This document shows, one piece after another, positions 48,600 to 59,340 of a DNA stretch of 64,000 nt; position 1 is the first letter of the stretch, and each line of letters starts with the position of its first letter. The position numbers and the translations under genes were made by a program. Location: the NCBI GenBank assembly GCA_944739405.2, contig OX123182.2:89644051-89708050 (forward strand), read 5' to 3'. Origin of the DNA: Euclidia mi. Lineage: Eukaryota; Arthropoda; Insecta; Lepidoptera; Erebidae. The notes beneath the pieces were generated by a model that did not search any database, was not told the DNA's origin, and saw only the letters and a list, made by a program, of their open reading frames with translations.

Positions 48600-48930
48600 T
48601 CTAATTTGTTAGAACAATACCCAGCCCTTTGGCAGGCGTACACGGAGACATAGGTCCAACGCGCAGAGGCCCTTTGCGAGTTTTAATCTACAATGTGATG
48701 GGACAACTACTAAGGAGCCTCCATAACTGCACTATTAAGTACAGTCACGGGGGTTAGCCGCAGCAGGTGATGGACTATAGCTACTTTTATGGAAACTAAT
48801 TACTCTGGGCTATTGGGATGGGTGTTAAATGGATTGGTTTAGATGAAAACTATAGATGAATGCCGGCGTCTGCCCTAAGTACTCTTATAGTATGTCGAAA
48901 AGGGGCAGAGTTTATTATTATTATTATTAA
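48600..48930 (+). repeat. Unclassified repeat with an ATT-rich tail
   Basis: Moderately GC-rich block from GAACAATACCCAGCCC to GGGGCAGAGTTTATTATTA, flanked on both sides by ATT microsatellites (about 48562-48578 and 48912-48928). The build is that of a short retroposon with an ATT-type tail inserted into, or generating, the same microsatellite. Confidence 0.5.
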
Positions 48931-49046
48931 ATTCTCTACAACTTCGGTCCCGTTGTATTCAGTCGTAAAATAAAAAATAACAAAGTTACAGACGAAAATT
49001 GAATGCGATTTGCAACAAATATCCTTTTCAATGTTTTTTTTATTTA

Positions 49047-49236
49047 TAGTCTCACGCCTGTATCCCCGAAGGGGTAGGCAGAGATGTAAATATTACACCC
49101 ACATTTCGCAATGAATTTTTAGGTCCCACGTAATAGGGGTCGGAAAAACCGAGTAACACTTTTGCTTGACCCGGGAATCGAATCTGGGCCCTCCGATCAG
49201 CAGTCACATACGCTATCCACTGGACCACGGAGGCAG
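49047..49236 (-). repeat. SINE family A, copy 4, with 10-bp target duplication
   Basis: Head CTGCCTCCGTGGTCCAGTGG on the minus strand, box B-like region, internal deletion relative to copies 2 and 3, and an intact CCCCTTCGGGG tail. CTTTTCAATG flanks it at 49024-49033 and 49238-49247, a direct target-site duplication that proves an insertion by retroposition. Confidence 0.92.
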
Positions 49237-49895
49237 TCTTTTCAATGTGTGGTAGCTTTTTCGTCCTCAGTAACAAAAAATACATTTAATTATTCTTTAC
49301 TGCCTCCAAAATAAGAGATAGTCCTTCAACTTGAGACTCCGCAGCCAAGACTACCATAAGATCCAATTTTTACGCATTACAACGACCTTGAAAACAGAGG
49401 TTGGCAAAATATGGACAACATTCTAAAACTACGGCACTCTGTGGGCTTCTGAAGTTGATGTTCCGCCATTGCAAAGGAAACTGCAATGATCTGGGGAGAG
49501 ATGCCGCAAAATAATTTGGAAAATCAATGGCAATTATGATTTTCCAACTGAATACGGTTTTTCTATAGTTCTTCATCAATAATTGAATGCCAAAGCTTTA
49601 TTAGATCATAAGCCGCAGCCTGGTCCGTAAAAAGACTAAAGACGCAGTAATCATGAAGAAACTTGTAGTGAACGTGAACCAGGTATTGTTCAGTTCAAAA
49701 TAAAATTAGATAATTTGGCCGAGTTTAAGGAGATATCTTTCTGTCGAAGGGGCAAATCAAGTGATTCTATTATAAATCACAATTACAAACAAGTACAAAG
49801 ACACGAGATGTTGATCCGAATATCGAGGAGTTCAGCGAAGCTTAAGGTTAAAGCATTATTTATTTTTGGTATTTCACATTTAAATATAACATTTT

Positions 49896-50545
49896 AAAAA
49901 TCCTTCTATTGAGTCGTCTCTTTATGTGTTATTTATTTATGTATTGAATATTGATAGGTCTTAATTATTTTTACATACATCATGACACCTGACTTGAGAG
50001 AGACTCTTTACTCCTAGCGTTATCCCAGTTTCAACCCGGGGTCCGCTTACTAGTCTAACCGGATTTGACTGAATATTAGCTTTTCCAAGGAGCGACCACC
50101 TATCTGACCTCCGCAACCCAAATGGATAGCGATATTCCATGGCTTAGACTAGTGTCAGTTTATTTAGAGATAGGTACTGCCTCCCTATAGCGACTGTCAA
50201 AGATCTTCATGGCAACCGGGACCGACGGCTAATTGAATACGCACATAACGAAAAGTCATTGGTGCGCGCCTGAAATTCGAACCCGATACCCTCTGCATGG
50301 CAGTTTGTTGGTATATCCACTAGGCTATAGCTGCTTTTGACTCGAGAGAGACCATGGCCCATCATTGCTTCATGCATGAAGATCGATGAATAGTGTGGTA
50401 AAAGCTTTGACTGAATCGAAGCAATTGATGTGCCATTGTCTCTCTCGAGTCAGGTGTCATGATTTATGTAAAAATAATTAAAACCTATTAATATTAATAC
50501 ATAAATAAATAACACATAAAGAGACGAGTCAATAGAAGGATTTTT
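49896..50545. mobile_element. 302-bp hairpin element (128-bp arms), split by a SINE
   Basis: With the SINE at 50005-50337 and its duplication set aside, the left arm (49896-50004 plus 50353-50371) and the right arm (50418-50545) are each 128 bases and are inverted copies with few mismatches, around a 46-base loop. A transcript would form a very long double strand. It resembles a fold-back transposon or an inverted duplication. No coding capacity. Confidence 0.85.
50005..50337 (-). repeat. SINE family B, copy 3, with 15-bp target duplication
   Basis: On the minus strand: box A-like TAGCCTAGTGG, box B-like GGGTTCGAATTTC, then the family-B body with CTGACACTAGTC and GCTAATATTCAGTC. TGACTYGAGAGAGAC flanks it at 49990-50004 and 50338-50352 with one mismatch. 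It therefore landed within the left arm of the hairpin element. Confidence 0.92.
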
Positions 50546-50801
50546 AATTTTTTTTTCTTGTTATGGGAAAAAGAGATATGTCAATTATTTTAATAATTAA
50601 TTGATAATATATTTTTTGATAACATGTAAAAGACCACTAGATTGGGAAATGTCAATTAAAACAAATTTGTATTAATTATATGTTCACATTTTTGATTAAA
50701 CAGCATTTATCTTATAAAATAATTAAGCGAAATTTTTATTAGCCCCTGGTGAAAAGTTGTATGTTTCGACTCATCTCCTGTTACCTTGATACCACAGATA
50801 T

Positions 50802-51957
50802 GTAAGGCGGTCTGTTTTACCGATATTTGCCTTTATTCTGGGCTTAGAAGGAGCCTTACATAATACGGTAGGCACGTAACTGGCAATAGCATGAAATATG
50901 CACAGAGTACGTTGCCACATTTGAAAACCTCGATATGAGATTATCAACTCATATCCCTTTAATAGACACTAGATGGAGCGGCTGCACTACTCGCGTGCAT
51001 TATACACATAAACTTCCTCAAGAATACACTACACTTCCTATTAGTGAAACTCGTACCAAAATCCACTTGGTAGTGTTTGACTTTATCGCGTTATAACATC
51101 TTTACTTTTTAATTAGCCTGTAGTGTTCCACTGCTGGGCAAAGGCCAAATGTTTTTTTAGTATTAAAAATAAATATATATATATGTATAAAATATGTTAG
51201 AAAATAATTCAATACCTATGTTATTCAGTGTATAGTACATAAATAACACCAGTGCTCACTCGAGTAGTCACTCCTATGAGTTATTGTGTCTACCGTTTGT
51301 CATATCATCCGAGTTATTAAGGTCTAAAAGAAATATGTAATTGTACTACATTACCTCGTGCTAAGTACAATTTCTACGTTATAGTACCCTCACCTTGGTA
51401 TAGTTTGTACTTGACGAAGTACGTGGCGATATTGAACCAACTTTTCAGTAGTCATGTTTAATACAGTTCATTTCAATCATGTTTAGTACATACAGTACAG
51501 TTGCGTACGTGACACATGGCGATTTCGAACTCAGCTCTAATTCCAGTTGTCATTATTGGTGTATCGTGCATCATAAAAACATATCGAAACTGATTATATA
51601 TAAAATATATAGAACATATATATTTCATATACCTATATATATTCTTAGATATAATAATTACGTAAGATAGCAATGTTTATAGTCAAAATTAATAATCTGT
51701 AGTGTTATTGGGCAAATTATTCAAAGAAGTAGTATTGAGTACATCCGTGAACATGGCGCTTGCAACAGTGCCGAAATATTGGTTACTCCAAACAAAGGTA
51801 CGTGGTATAAATCCCGAAAGACAATTTAAAATAAGTTTAAATGACCACGATAGTTTAAATTCCTATATTATTCAAAGAAGTAAAAAAAATAAAGCAAATA
51901 CGAAATTTTTATTAATGACAATTTAGATAAATTCTCTATTCTTTCAAAATTCCAATA
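50802..51957. other. Gene-free stretch
   Basis: A fragment CTGTAGTGTTCCACTGCTGG at about 51119-51138 resembles an inverted RTE-type LINE 3' end. A 74-codon frame at 51702-51926 has no recognisable domain and is not supported as a gene. The remainder is AT-rich. Confidence 0.45.
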
Positions 51958-51968
51958 TCTGGCACCCA

Positions 51969-53937
51969 ATATGACTCGTCAGCAGATTGGGATGGCCTGC
52001 GCAGTTATTACGCGTCCATTCCGTGGTCTCAGCGTTGCTTTGGTGGGAGGGATCCTTCGGAGAGTGCGTCTGCTGTTGCTGGGGAAATTCTGTTAGGTAT
52101 GGAATATTATATTCCATGCACTTTTGTCACCAGCAACAGCAGAATTCGGCCCTGGTTCGATCGCGAGTGCGCCGATGCTGTTAAACAAAAACAGTCGGCG
52201 TACCGTGCTTGGATCAGGACTCGGTCTCGTCGCGATCCGAATGTCCATCTCATCAAAGCGGCCTATAACAGAGCCGCTAAGGTCTGCAAGAGGGCATACA
52301 CCAGAGCGGATGCACAGCGCGTTGCACGGTTTGGCCACGAACTTCTGTCGCACCCTACGGGAAGCCGTGGATATTGGCGGCTGGCCAAAGCCGTGCAATC
52401 CAATTTCTGCCAGTCTTCGCTGCCACCGTTGCGATGCTCTGACGGATCACTGGCTCATGGACCGCAAGAGAAAGCTGACTTGCTTGTCAATCTCTTTGCG
52501 GCCAACTCCCGAATCGATGACCGTGGTTCGCAGCCGCCATCTATAAACCACTGCGGCCACTCCATGCCTGATGTTCGCATCAGGCAATGCGATGTTCGCG
52601 CGATACTGCGGTCTCTCGATGTCCGGAAAGCTAGTGGTCCCGACGGTATCCCAGCGGTTGTTCTTAAGAAATGTGCAGCCGAGTTGTCTCCAACGCTTAC
52701 ACGCCTGTATCGCCTGTCTTACTCCTCTGGCGTCGTGCCGCAGGCTTGGAAGGAGGCGAACGTACAACCGATTCCCAAAAAGGGGGATCGTTCTGATCCA
52801 GCTAACTATCGACCCATAGCCATAACCCCTATTCTCTGCAAGGTATTCGAACGGATTATCAACACCCAACTCGTTCGCTACCTAGAAGATCGCTCTCTTA
52901 TCAATGATCGACAATATGGCTTCAGACCGAAACGATCAACGGGCGACCTTCTAGCGTATGTCACTCACCTTTGGGGTGAGGCTATGGACAGGCACGGGGA
53001 GTCGTTGGCTATCAGCCTCGACATCTCCAAAGCCTTCGATAGAGTCTGGCATCGTGCGCTTCTTTCCAAGCTTCCGGCTTACGGCTTGCCACCTCGATTG
53101 TGCAACTGGGTTGCTAGCTTTCTGCATGAACGACGTGTTCGAGTTATTTGCGAAGGCTTAAATTCAAAGTTTATGCAGGTAAATGCTGGTGTGCCCCAGG
53201 GATCCGTCTTATCGCCCACACTTTTTCTTCTGCATATCAATGATATGCTCACTTTCGGGAGCATACATTGCTATGCAGATGACAGTACCGTGCATGGGCG
53301 GTATCTCGGCAATCCTGCGGCTAAGCAGGCCGACATTGAGGAAAATAGGCGAAAACTTGTCGCTGAGCTTGACCAGGTTTTGAACAGCATCTCGAATTGG
53401 GGTGCTGAAAACATGGTCGAGTTTAACGCCAAGAAGACACAGGTGTGCGCATTTTCAGCTAAGTTATCTCCATTCCTTCCCCAACCTTCTCTTCTGGACA
53501 CTCCACTACCGATACAGGACAGTCTAAATATACTTGGTATGGACATACGCCGCAATCTCAACCAGAGAAACTACATTGAGGGTGTCATTAAATCGGCATC
53601 TCGAAAACTCGGAGTCCTGAACAGAGTGAGGAGGTTTTTCACGCCGGAGCAGCTGTGTCTATTATACAAGACTCAGGTTCGCCCCTGCGTGGAATACTGC
53701 TCTCATCTCTGGAACGGCTCCGCTCAGTACCTGCTAGATGCCCTTGATAGGATGCAGCGGCGTGCTGTCCGTATCATAGGTGACCTTGAGGCTACTAAGT
53801 CCCTTGAATCTCTGCAATTACGCAGGGACGTAGCCTCAATGGCTGTCTTTTACCGTACCATACTAGTTACTGAACATGTTGCCAGTTACCTGCCATGTTT
53901 GTTTAATGCAGGTAAGTGTTTCTGGCACCCACATTAG
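51969..53937 (+). pseudogene. LINE reverse transcriptase fragment, frame fully open, both ends missing
   Basis: A Jockey/CR1-group-like ORF2 piece. The frame is open from about 51970 (YDSSADWDGL linker that normally follows the endonuclease) to TAG at 53935. It has ASGPDGIP, NYRPIAITP, GFRPKRST, the first Asp in LDISKAFDRVWH, GVPQGSVLSPTLF and CYADD. The C-terminal region runs to YLPCLFNAG and is cut off there. The APE domain and ORF1 are absent. No stop or frameshift interrupts about 655 codons, which suggests a young copy. TCTGGCACCCA occurs on both sides (51958-51968 and 53921-53931). The GC content is clearly above its surroundings. Not a functional element because both ends are missing. 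Confidence 0.85.
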
Positions 53938-53940
53938 GTA

Positions 53941-54624
53941 TACAATAGGTGTGACACGGCTCTAGCTTCAGCATTTCTGTACTTATACTTTTCTTATTTC
54001 GTCTTTTTTAGACCCCCTTTGATTTTTTTATTTAATCCTTTTCTGTATCCCGGGCATGGGCATGTAAACTAAGCGTGCAATATTTACATAGTCACATTTC
54101 AAGGAAGAAAGAAAAAAAATAGGTGACTCAAAGCGTCTGAACCGCACGATTTGTAAGTACAACCGCGTTTAAAACTCATATTTTGACTCAAACAGTATAA
54201 TATATGTACATATTTGTAATGTACTCACCAATACCTTTCTTTTGATACCAAACACGTAATGATTATCTCAGTTTATTTTTTTTTGAGGTTGGAATCTTAG
54301 GTATTAATAAGGTATTAAGTCCGTTATAGAAAATTTAGATTAAAAATATATAGCCTATGTCGCCCGCGCTATTATTACAAATCTATTGACACTCCACTCA
54401 TAAAAATCGGTTCAGTAGTTTAGGCGCAACGGTGGAACATACAAACATACATACATAGACTCCCAAAAACATAACCCTTCCTTTTGGCTTCGCCGTAGTC
54501 GGGTAAAAATAAGAAGCATTTTACTAACTCTCAACTACTTATTATTCCGTAACAAACACTACAAATAAATAGGTATTTATTTCCCTAATCACGGTACGTA
54601 TATTACAACAAACAACCAATCAAA
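53941..54624. other. Gene-free stretch with a moth repeat tail
   Basis: At about 54350-54510 the phrases AAAATCGGTTCAGTAGTTTA and CCTTCCTTTTGGCTTCGCC mark the 3' tail of a common lepidopteran LINE-derived repeat. The rest is AT-rich without a gene. Confidence 0.55.
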
Positions 54625-55812
54625 CACCGCTATTTTTTAATTAGTACAAAAACTTTAAGGACAGATTAGCGAAGATATTATTATCATATATGTGACGTAA
54701 GAATTTTATAATATCAATAAAGAGCAAAGTTATTATCATTTGTTTATTGTAGAAAATCTCACTTAAATCATAGTCATATTTTACAATCCATTCACTAATT
54801 CATTGATAATATTTCATCCTGCTCATTCGCATTCTCTCTGTCGCACTTATGATGTAGGTAGCCATAGAAAATAAAATGAAGAAAAATAATAAATGTAGGT
54901 AGTTATTTTTTAATTTTTTTAATTCTACCCTCTCCTTCATACTTCATTCGGGATTAGGACCGTTAAAATTTATCATTTAACAAGTAATTAAATACAGAGG
55001 TATGTAATTAGAAAGCAAACAAATATCAAAATAAAAGAAGGTGTTCTGGACTAAAAAAAAAGAGTAATTTTGGCGTATTTATGAAGTTAGAATCATCTGC
55101 TATTTACAAATATTATTTTATCATCATCATGTCAGCCTAGAGACGTCCACTGCTAGACATAGGCCTTCTTCAAGGTGTGTGGAGAAAACAGACCGACTTT
55201 GAGCCGCCCGCATCAAATTATTATTTACTTAAGTACGTATTATTTACTAAACTTACAAGTATTTCCATTGTCCTTCGAAATGTCCACCACCGTTGTCAAA
55301 AGCATCCAATATGCACTGTTTTAATTGTTTGACACTGACCGGATCACTTTTGTACACTCACAATAAGATGTCCATGGGTACACAGTTGCACTCGCGATTT
55401 TTCCACTCAAAAAGTACGCACGAAGCATAGCTACATACTCCCGTGATATGAACTGATATGATAGGCCATCGCGTCGGGCAAACGTAGACAAACAATTAAC
55501 TTTTGCAACGAAATTAGATACGCTCACTTTTGCTAGCAATTTAGTACTGTTTGTCGCATCGCCGGGGCGTGGCGCAGGCGCAGATGGGCGGGGGGAAGGG
55601 AATTTATCAATGATTCATTTTACTATGATACTTGTAGTACTCGGGTCGGTCATAGTATTAGTATTGCATTTACCAATTATCACGTATTTTCGTGGACAGT
55701 TTTGAGACAGTTTTGGGACTTAGTGTTTTTATTTTTTAACTACATAAATATGATCAGTTAAACATACTTAGTGATGTGTTAATTTTTTTGTACTAATTAA
55801 AAAATAGCGGTG
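54625..55812. mobile_element. Candidate element with 28-bp perfect inverted repeats
   Basis: 54625-54652 (starting CACCGCTATTTTTTAATTAG) and 55785-55812 are exact reverse complements. No coding frame lies between. The interior has an RTE fragment and a GC-rich patch near 55555-55600. A non-autonomous DNA transposon is the simplest reading; no target duplication is obvious at these ends. Confidence 0.5.
55132..55225 (-). repeat. RTE LINE 3'-end remnant
   Basis: On the minus strand it matches the last ~85 bases of the RTE element at 45460-45550: GATGCGGGC, GGCCTATGTCTAGCAGTGG and the terminal GATGATGAT. It has a short insertion after GGTCTGTT. A severely 5'-truncated insertion. Confidence 0.8.
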
Positions 55813-56099
55813 TATATAAACAAATGAATAAATAACAAGACAATACAATGACCCAATATCAATCAACAAAGTCTTTACTTTTAATTATTTTTACGGCCTT
55901 GGTGTTGCACCATCCAGCTTATTCTTAAATCATAATCAACAGAGATTATCAACGTATTTTTTACTGAAGAGAAGTGACGAAAACTAAGCACACAGCCATC
56001 TCGCGAGTTTTTAAGTAATTAAACCTTTAACCGACAATGCCGTAATATTACGAGTACATTCAACTAATTCTATTTTTTTACATCAACAGAAAAATCTAA

Positions 56100-56228
56100 T
56101 GTCGATTTTCAAGGGTAAAATAACGATACATTTAATCGATTCAGTACAACATATCGATTTAAAAAATCGATTTATTTGTTCCGAAGAATCGATTTTTCAA
56201 TTAATCGATTTCAGATCGCCATCCCTAG
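56100..56228 (-). repeat. hAT-like element end with AATCGATT repeats
   Basis: Several AATCGATT words lead up to CGCCATCCCTA, whose reverse complement TAGGGATGGCG resembles hAT terminal inverted repeats. The other end was not found, so this is probably a fragment. Confidence 0.45.
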
Positions 56229-56229
56229 T

Positions 56230-56840
56230 CCCAACCACCATCATTGTGACTGAGTAACCGTCAGTAAACGTATATAACCATCCAGCACCGAACACCTGAA
56301 CAGCATCGCTCCCCACGTATGAAGATGTTTCATTTCTGAAGCCCTATAGTTAGAACCCATACAGTCCACGCACACATAGAACACAGTCATCGTGGGAACA
56401 CTCTAAAGTCACACACCATCAGCGCACTTTGGCGGACCAGCTAAGGTTCGATTCCGGGCATCCGTCACAAATTGTTTAGGTCTATTTTACTTATAAATAT
56501 TTTGTGTTGTCTAATACTATTAGCGAACCCACTCACGGTTACGATTTTTAACAAATTGTTTGTTTCCGGTGCAACAATATTACCTAAGTCATCATCATCC
56601 AAGGAATCTCAGGTAGCATCTGGGGTAACGCTAGGAGCGTTACCCCAGATGCAACCTGAGATTCTTATCTCCACTAAGCTCTCGCTGCCTATAATTATTA
56701 GGTACCTCTGCCATGTACCAAATACATATAAAAATATTTTTGGCGATCCTGATGGAAAGTATATTACACGTAGAACAGCTGGTTAAATTAGTCCTTTAAT
56801 TGCATTACATTTTATTGAGGTAGGGACAGGTCTAGTTTGA
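56230..56840. other. Gene-free stretch with hairpin and tRNA-like piece
   Basis: A box B-like GGTTCGATTCCGGG at about 56445-56458 suggests a SINE fragment at 56410-56490. A near-perfect hairpin is at 56604-56664. No gene. Confidence 0.5.
56604..56664. repeat. 29-bp hairpin, 3-nt loop
   Basis: 56604-56632 and 56636-56664 are reverse complements at 28 of 29 positions around loop AGG. Confidence 0.95.
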
Positions 56841-57539
56841 GTGCGGGGTGTGGCGTAGTGGTTTAAGGACGCGTTTACGCTTGTTTCAAAAAACCACATA
56901 TTTCCGGTACATTTTACGACAATTTTAGATAATAACTAATAAAACTAATGATTACGATAAATTGATTACTTTTTTATCTATAAATCAATTTGAAAATAAA
57001 TAAAAAATATTTAATTAATATTAATGTAAAATCGATTCGAAACGGCCTCGTAAATCAAAAATAGGCATATACTGCTATTTTTGGGTACAATTTTCTCTCT
57101 ATTTTTACATTTATTTAGATTTTCAAAGATAGAATAGGGTAGTAAATATAGTCAACTCAAAAACAATTTGATTATTTTTTTTCAAAATATTGTAAATTGA
57201 CTCAAAAAAAGCAAAAAATCATCTTACATTTTTCTTCTATTTTGCTCGCATACGTGTGTCTTAATATGTGGCAATAAGGTTCGTTTTATTTAGCCACTTT
57301 CTTGATTTATATATCCAAATTCTGCAATGAGATCTCAGTCTGCGCTTGAGCGCCGTCGGGAGTGGACTCTATGTCGCTTGTCGCTGCAGCCCGAAGACGA
57401 AAAAAGCAATATACGAATACAAAATATTCGCTAAAATCAATTTGATACTTCTCGTATTCTGTGCGAATTACGTACAAGCAGAGACGAGCTAGAATATTAT
57501 TACTTTATTTTCTCCGTTATGTTGAGTCAGGATATATTT

Positions 57540-59340
57540 CGGTATTTAGATATAATTTTGTTTCTTGCGTTGAAATCTGGTAAGATTATCTGGACTGATG
57601 GTATACCATCCCGTTCAAGTGTTGCGACTGGAACTCATAAAAGAGTAGACCAAGTTATGCCAGGTTGGGGCTCATTTTATTTGTTTTGGTGAGACCCTAT
57701 CACTGGTACTAGTGAAGTAACCTTCCAAGGTTATTCGATGAGTCGTGCTGGTACTCATATGTGAGTAGAGCTAGGCATGCCGAGTTTGGGCTTATTTTGT
57801 TTGTACATAAGAGACCCTACCACTGGAACTTATGAAGTAACCTTCCAGGGTTATTCAATCACTCTTGCTGGTACTCATGTGTGAGTAGAGCTAGGCATGC
57901 CGAGTTTGGGCTCATTTTGTTTGTACATAAGTGACCCTACCACTGGAACTTATGAAGTAACCTTCCAGGGTTATTCGATGACTCTTGCTGGTACTCATGT
58001 GTGAGTAGAGCTAGGCATGCCGAGTTTGGGCTCATTTTGTTTGTACATAAGAGACCCTACCACTGGAACTTATGAAGTAACCTTCCATGGTCATTCAATG
58101 ACTCTTGCTGGTACTCATGTGTGAGTAGAGCTAGGCATACCGAGTTTGGGCTCATTTTGTTTGTACATAAGAGACCCTACCACTGGAACTTATGAGGTAA
58201 CCTTCCAGGGTTATTCAATGACTCTTGCTGGTATTCATGTGTGAGTAGAGCTAGGCATGCCGAGTTTGGGCTCATTTAGTTTGTACATAAGAGACCCTAC
58301 CACTGGAACTTATGAAGTAACCTTCCATGGTCATTCAATGACTCTTGCTGGTACTCATGTGTGAGTAGAGCTAGGCATACCGAGTTTGGGCTCATTTTGT
58401 TTGTACATAAGAGACCCTACCACTGCATTTTATGATGTGACCTTCCAGGGTTATTCAATGACTCTTACTGGTACTCATATGTCAGTAGAGCTAGGCATGC
58501 CGAGTTTGGGTTCATTTTGTTTGTACATAAGTGACCCTACCACTGGAACTTATGAAGTAACGTTCCAGGGTTATTCAATGACTCTTGCTGGTACTCATGT
58601 GTGAGTAGAGCTAGGCATGCCGAGTTTGGGCTCATTTTGTTTGTACATAAGAGACCCTACCACTGCATTTTATGAAGTAACCTTCCAGGGTTATTCAATG
58701 ACTCTTACTGGTATTCATATGTCAGTACAGCTAGGCATGCCGAGTTTGGGTTCATTTTGTTTGTACATAAGAGACCCTACCACTGGAACTTATGAGGTAA
58801 CCTTCCAGGGTTATTCAATGACTCTTGCTGGTACTCATGTGTGAGTAGAGCTAGGCATGCCGAGTTTGGGCTCATTTTGTTTGTACATAAGAGACCCTAC
58901 CACTGGAACTTATGAAGTAACCTTCCATGGTCATTCAATGACTCTTGCTGGTACTCATGTGTGAGTAGAGCTAGGCATACCGAGTTTGGGCTCATTTTAT
59001 TTGTACATAAGAGACCCTACCACTGCATTTTATGATGTAACCTTCCAGGGTTATTCAATGACTTACTGGTACTCATATGTCAGTAGAGCTAGGCATGCCA
59101 AGTTTGGGTTCATTTTGTTTGTACATAAGTGACCCTACCACTGGAACTTATGAAGTAACCTTCCAGGGTTATTCGATGACTCTTGCTGGTACTCATATGT
59201 GAGTAGAGCTAGGCATGCCGAGTTTGGGCTCATTTTGTTTGTACATAAGAGACCTTACCACTGGAACTTATGAAGTAACCTATCAGGTTTGTCAGGTTTA
59301 TTCGAAGACTCTTAGTCGTACTCATATGTGAGTAGAGCTA
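57540..59340 (+). repeat. 120-bp tandem satellite, left arm of a palindrome
   Basis: CGAGTTTGGGCTCATTTTGT recurs at 57781, 57901, 58021, 58141, 58261, 58381, 58501, 58621, 58741, 58861, 58981, 59099 and 59219, with a diverged unit at 57661. The spacing is 120 except one 2-base deletion near 59063. Variant words (GGAACTTATGAAG versus GCATTTTATGATG; CCATGGTCATTC versus CCAGGGTTATTC) repeat in groups, so units were duplicated in blocks. The period is 40 codons, which gives short periodic frames; these are broken by TGA in most units and are not regarded as genes. Confidence 0.95.

Larger units (their letters stand above)
48048..50799. mobile_element. DNA element with ~32-bp inverted ends and subterminal repeats, host to later insertions
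   Basis: 48046-48079 and 50768-50801 are inverted repeats with about 31 of 34 positions matching, starting ATATCTGTGG. With TCTGTGG as the end, TA flanks both sides. Inside each end the word GTAAAAAGGAGATRNGTCAA recurs with variation (about 48063, 48140, 48230, 48305, 50570, 50640). The interior is non-coding and contains an ATT-tailed repeat, a SINE A copy and a 302-bp hairpin. This is a non-autonomous transposon enlarged by secondary insertions. Confidence 0.6.

Noticed and set aside
51702..51926. 74-codon frame before the LINE fragment
   Set aside because: No recognisable domain, AT-driven composition and no supporting context; could be chance.
52093..53561. Minus-strand and alternate-frame ORFs within the LINE fragment
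   Set aside because: Shadows of the well-supported plus-strand reverse transcriptase frame.
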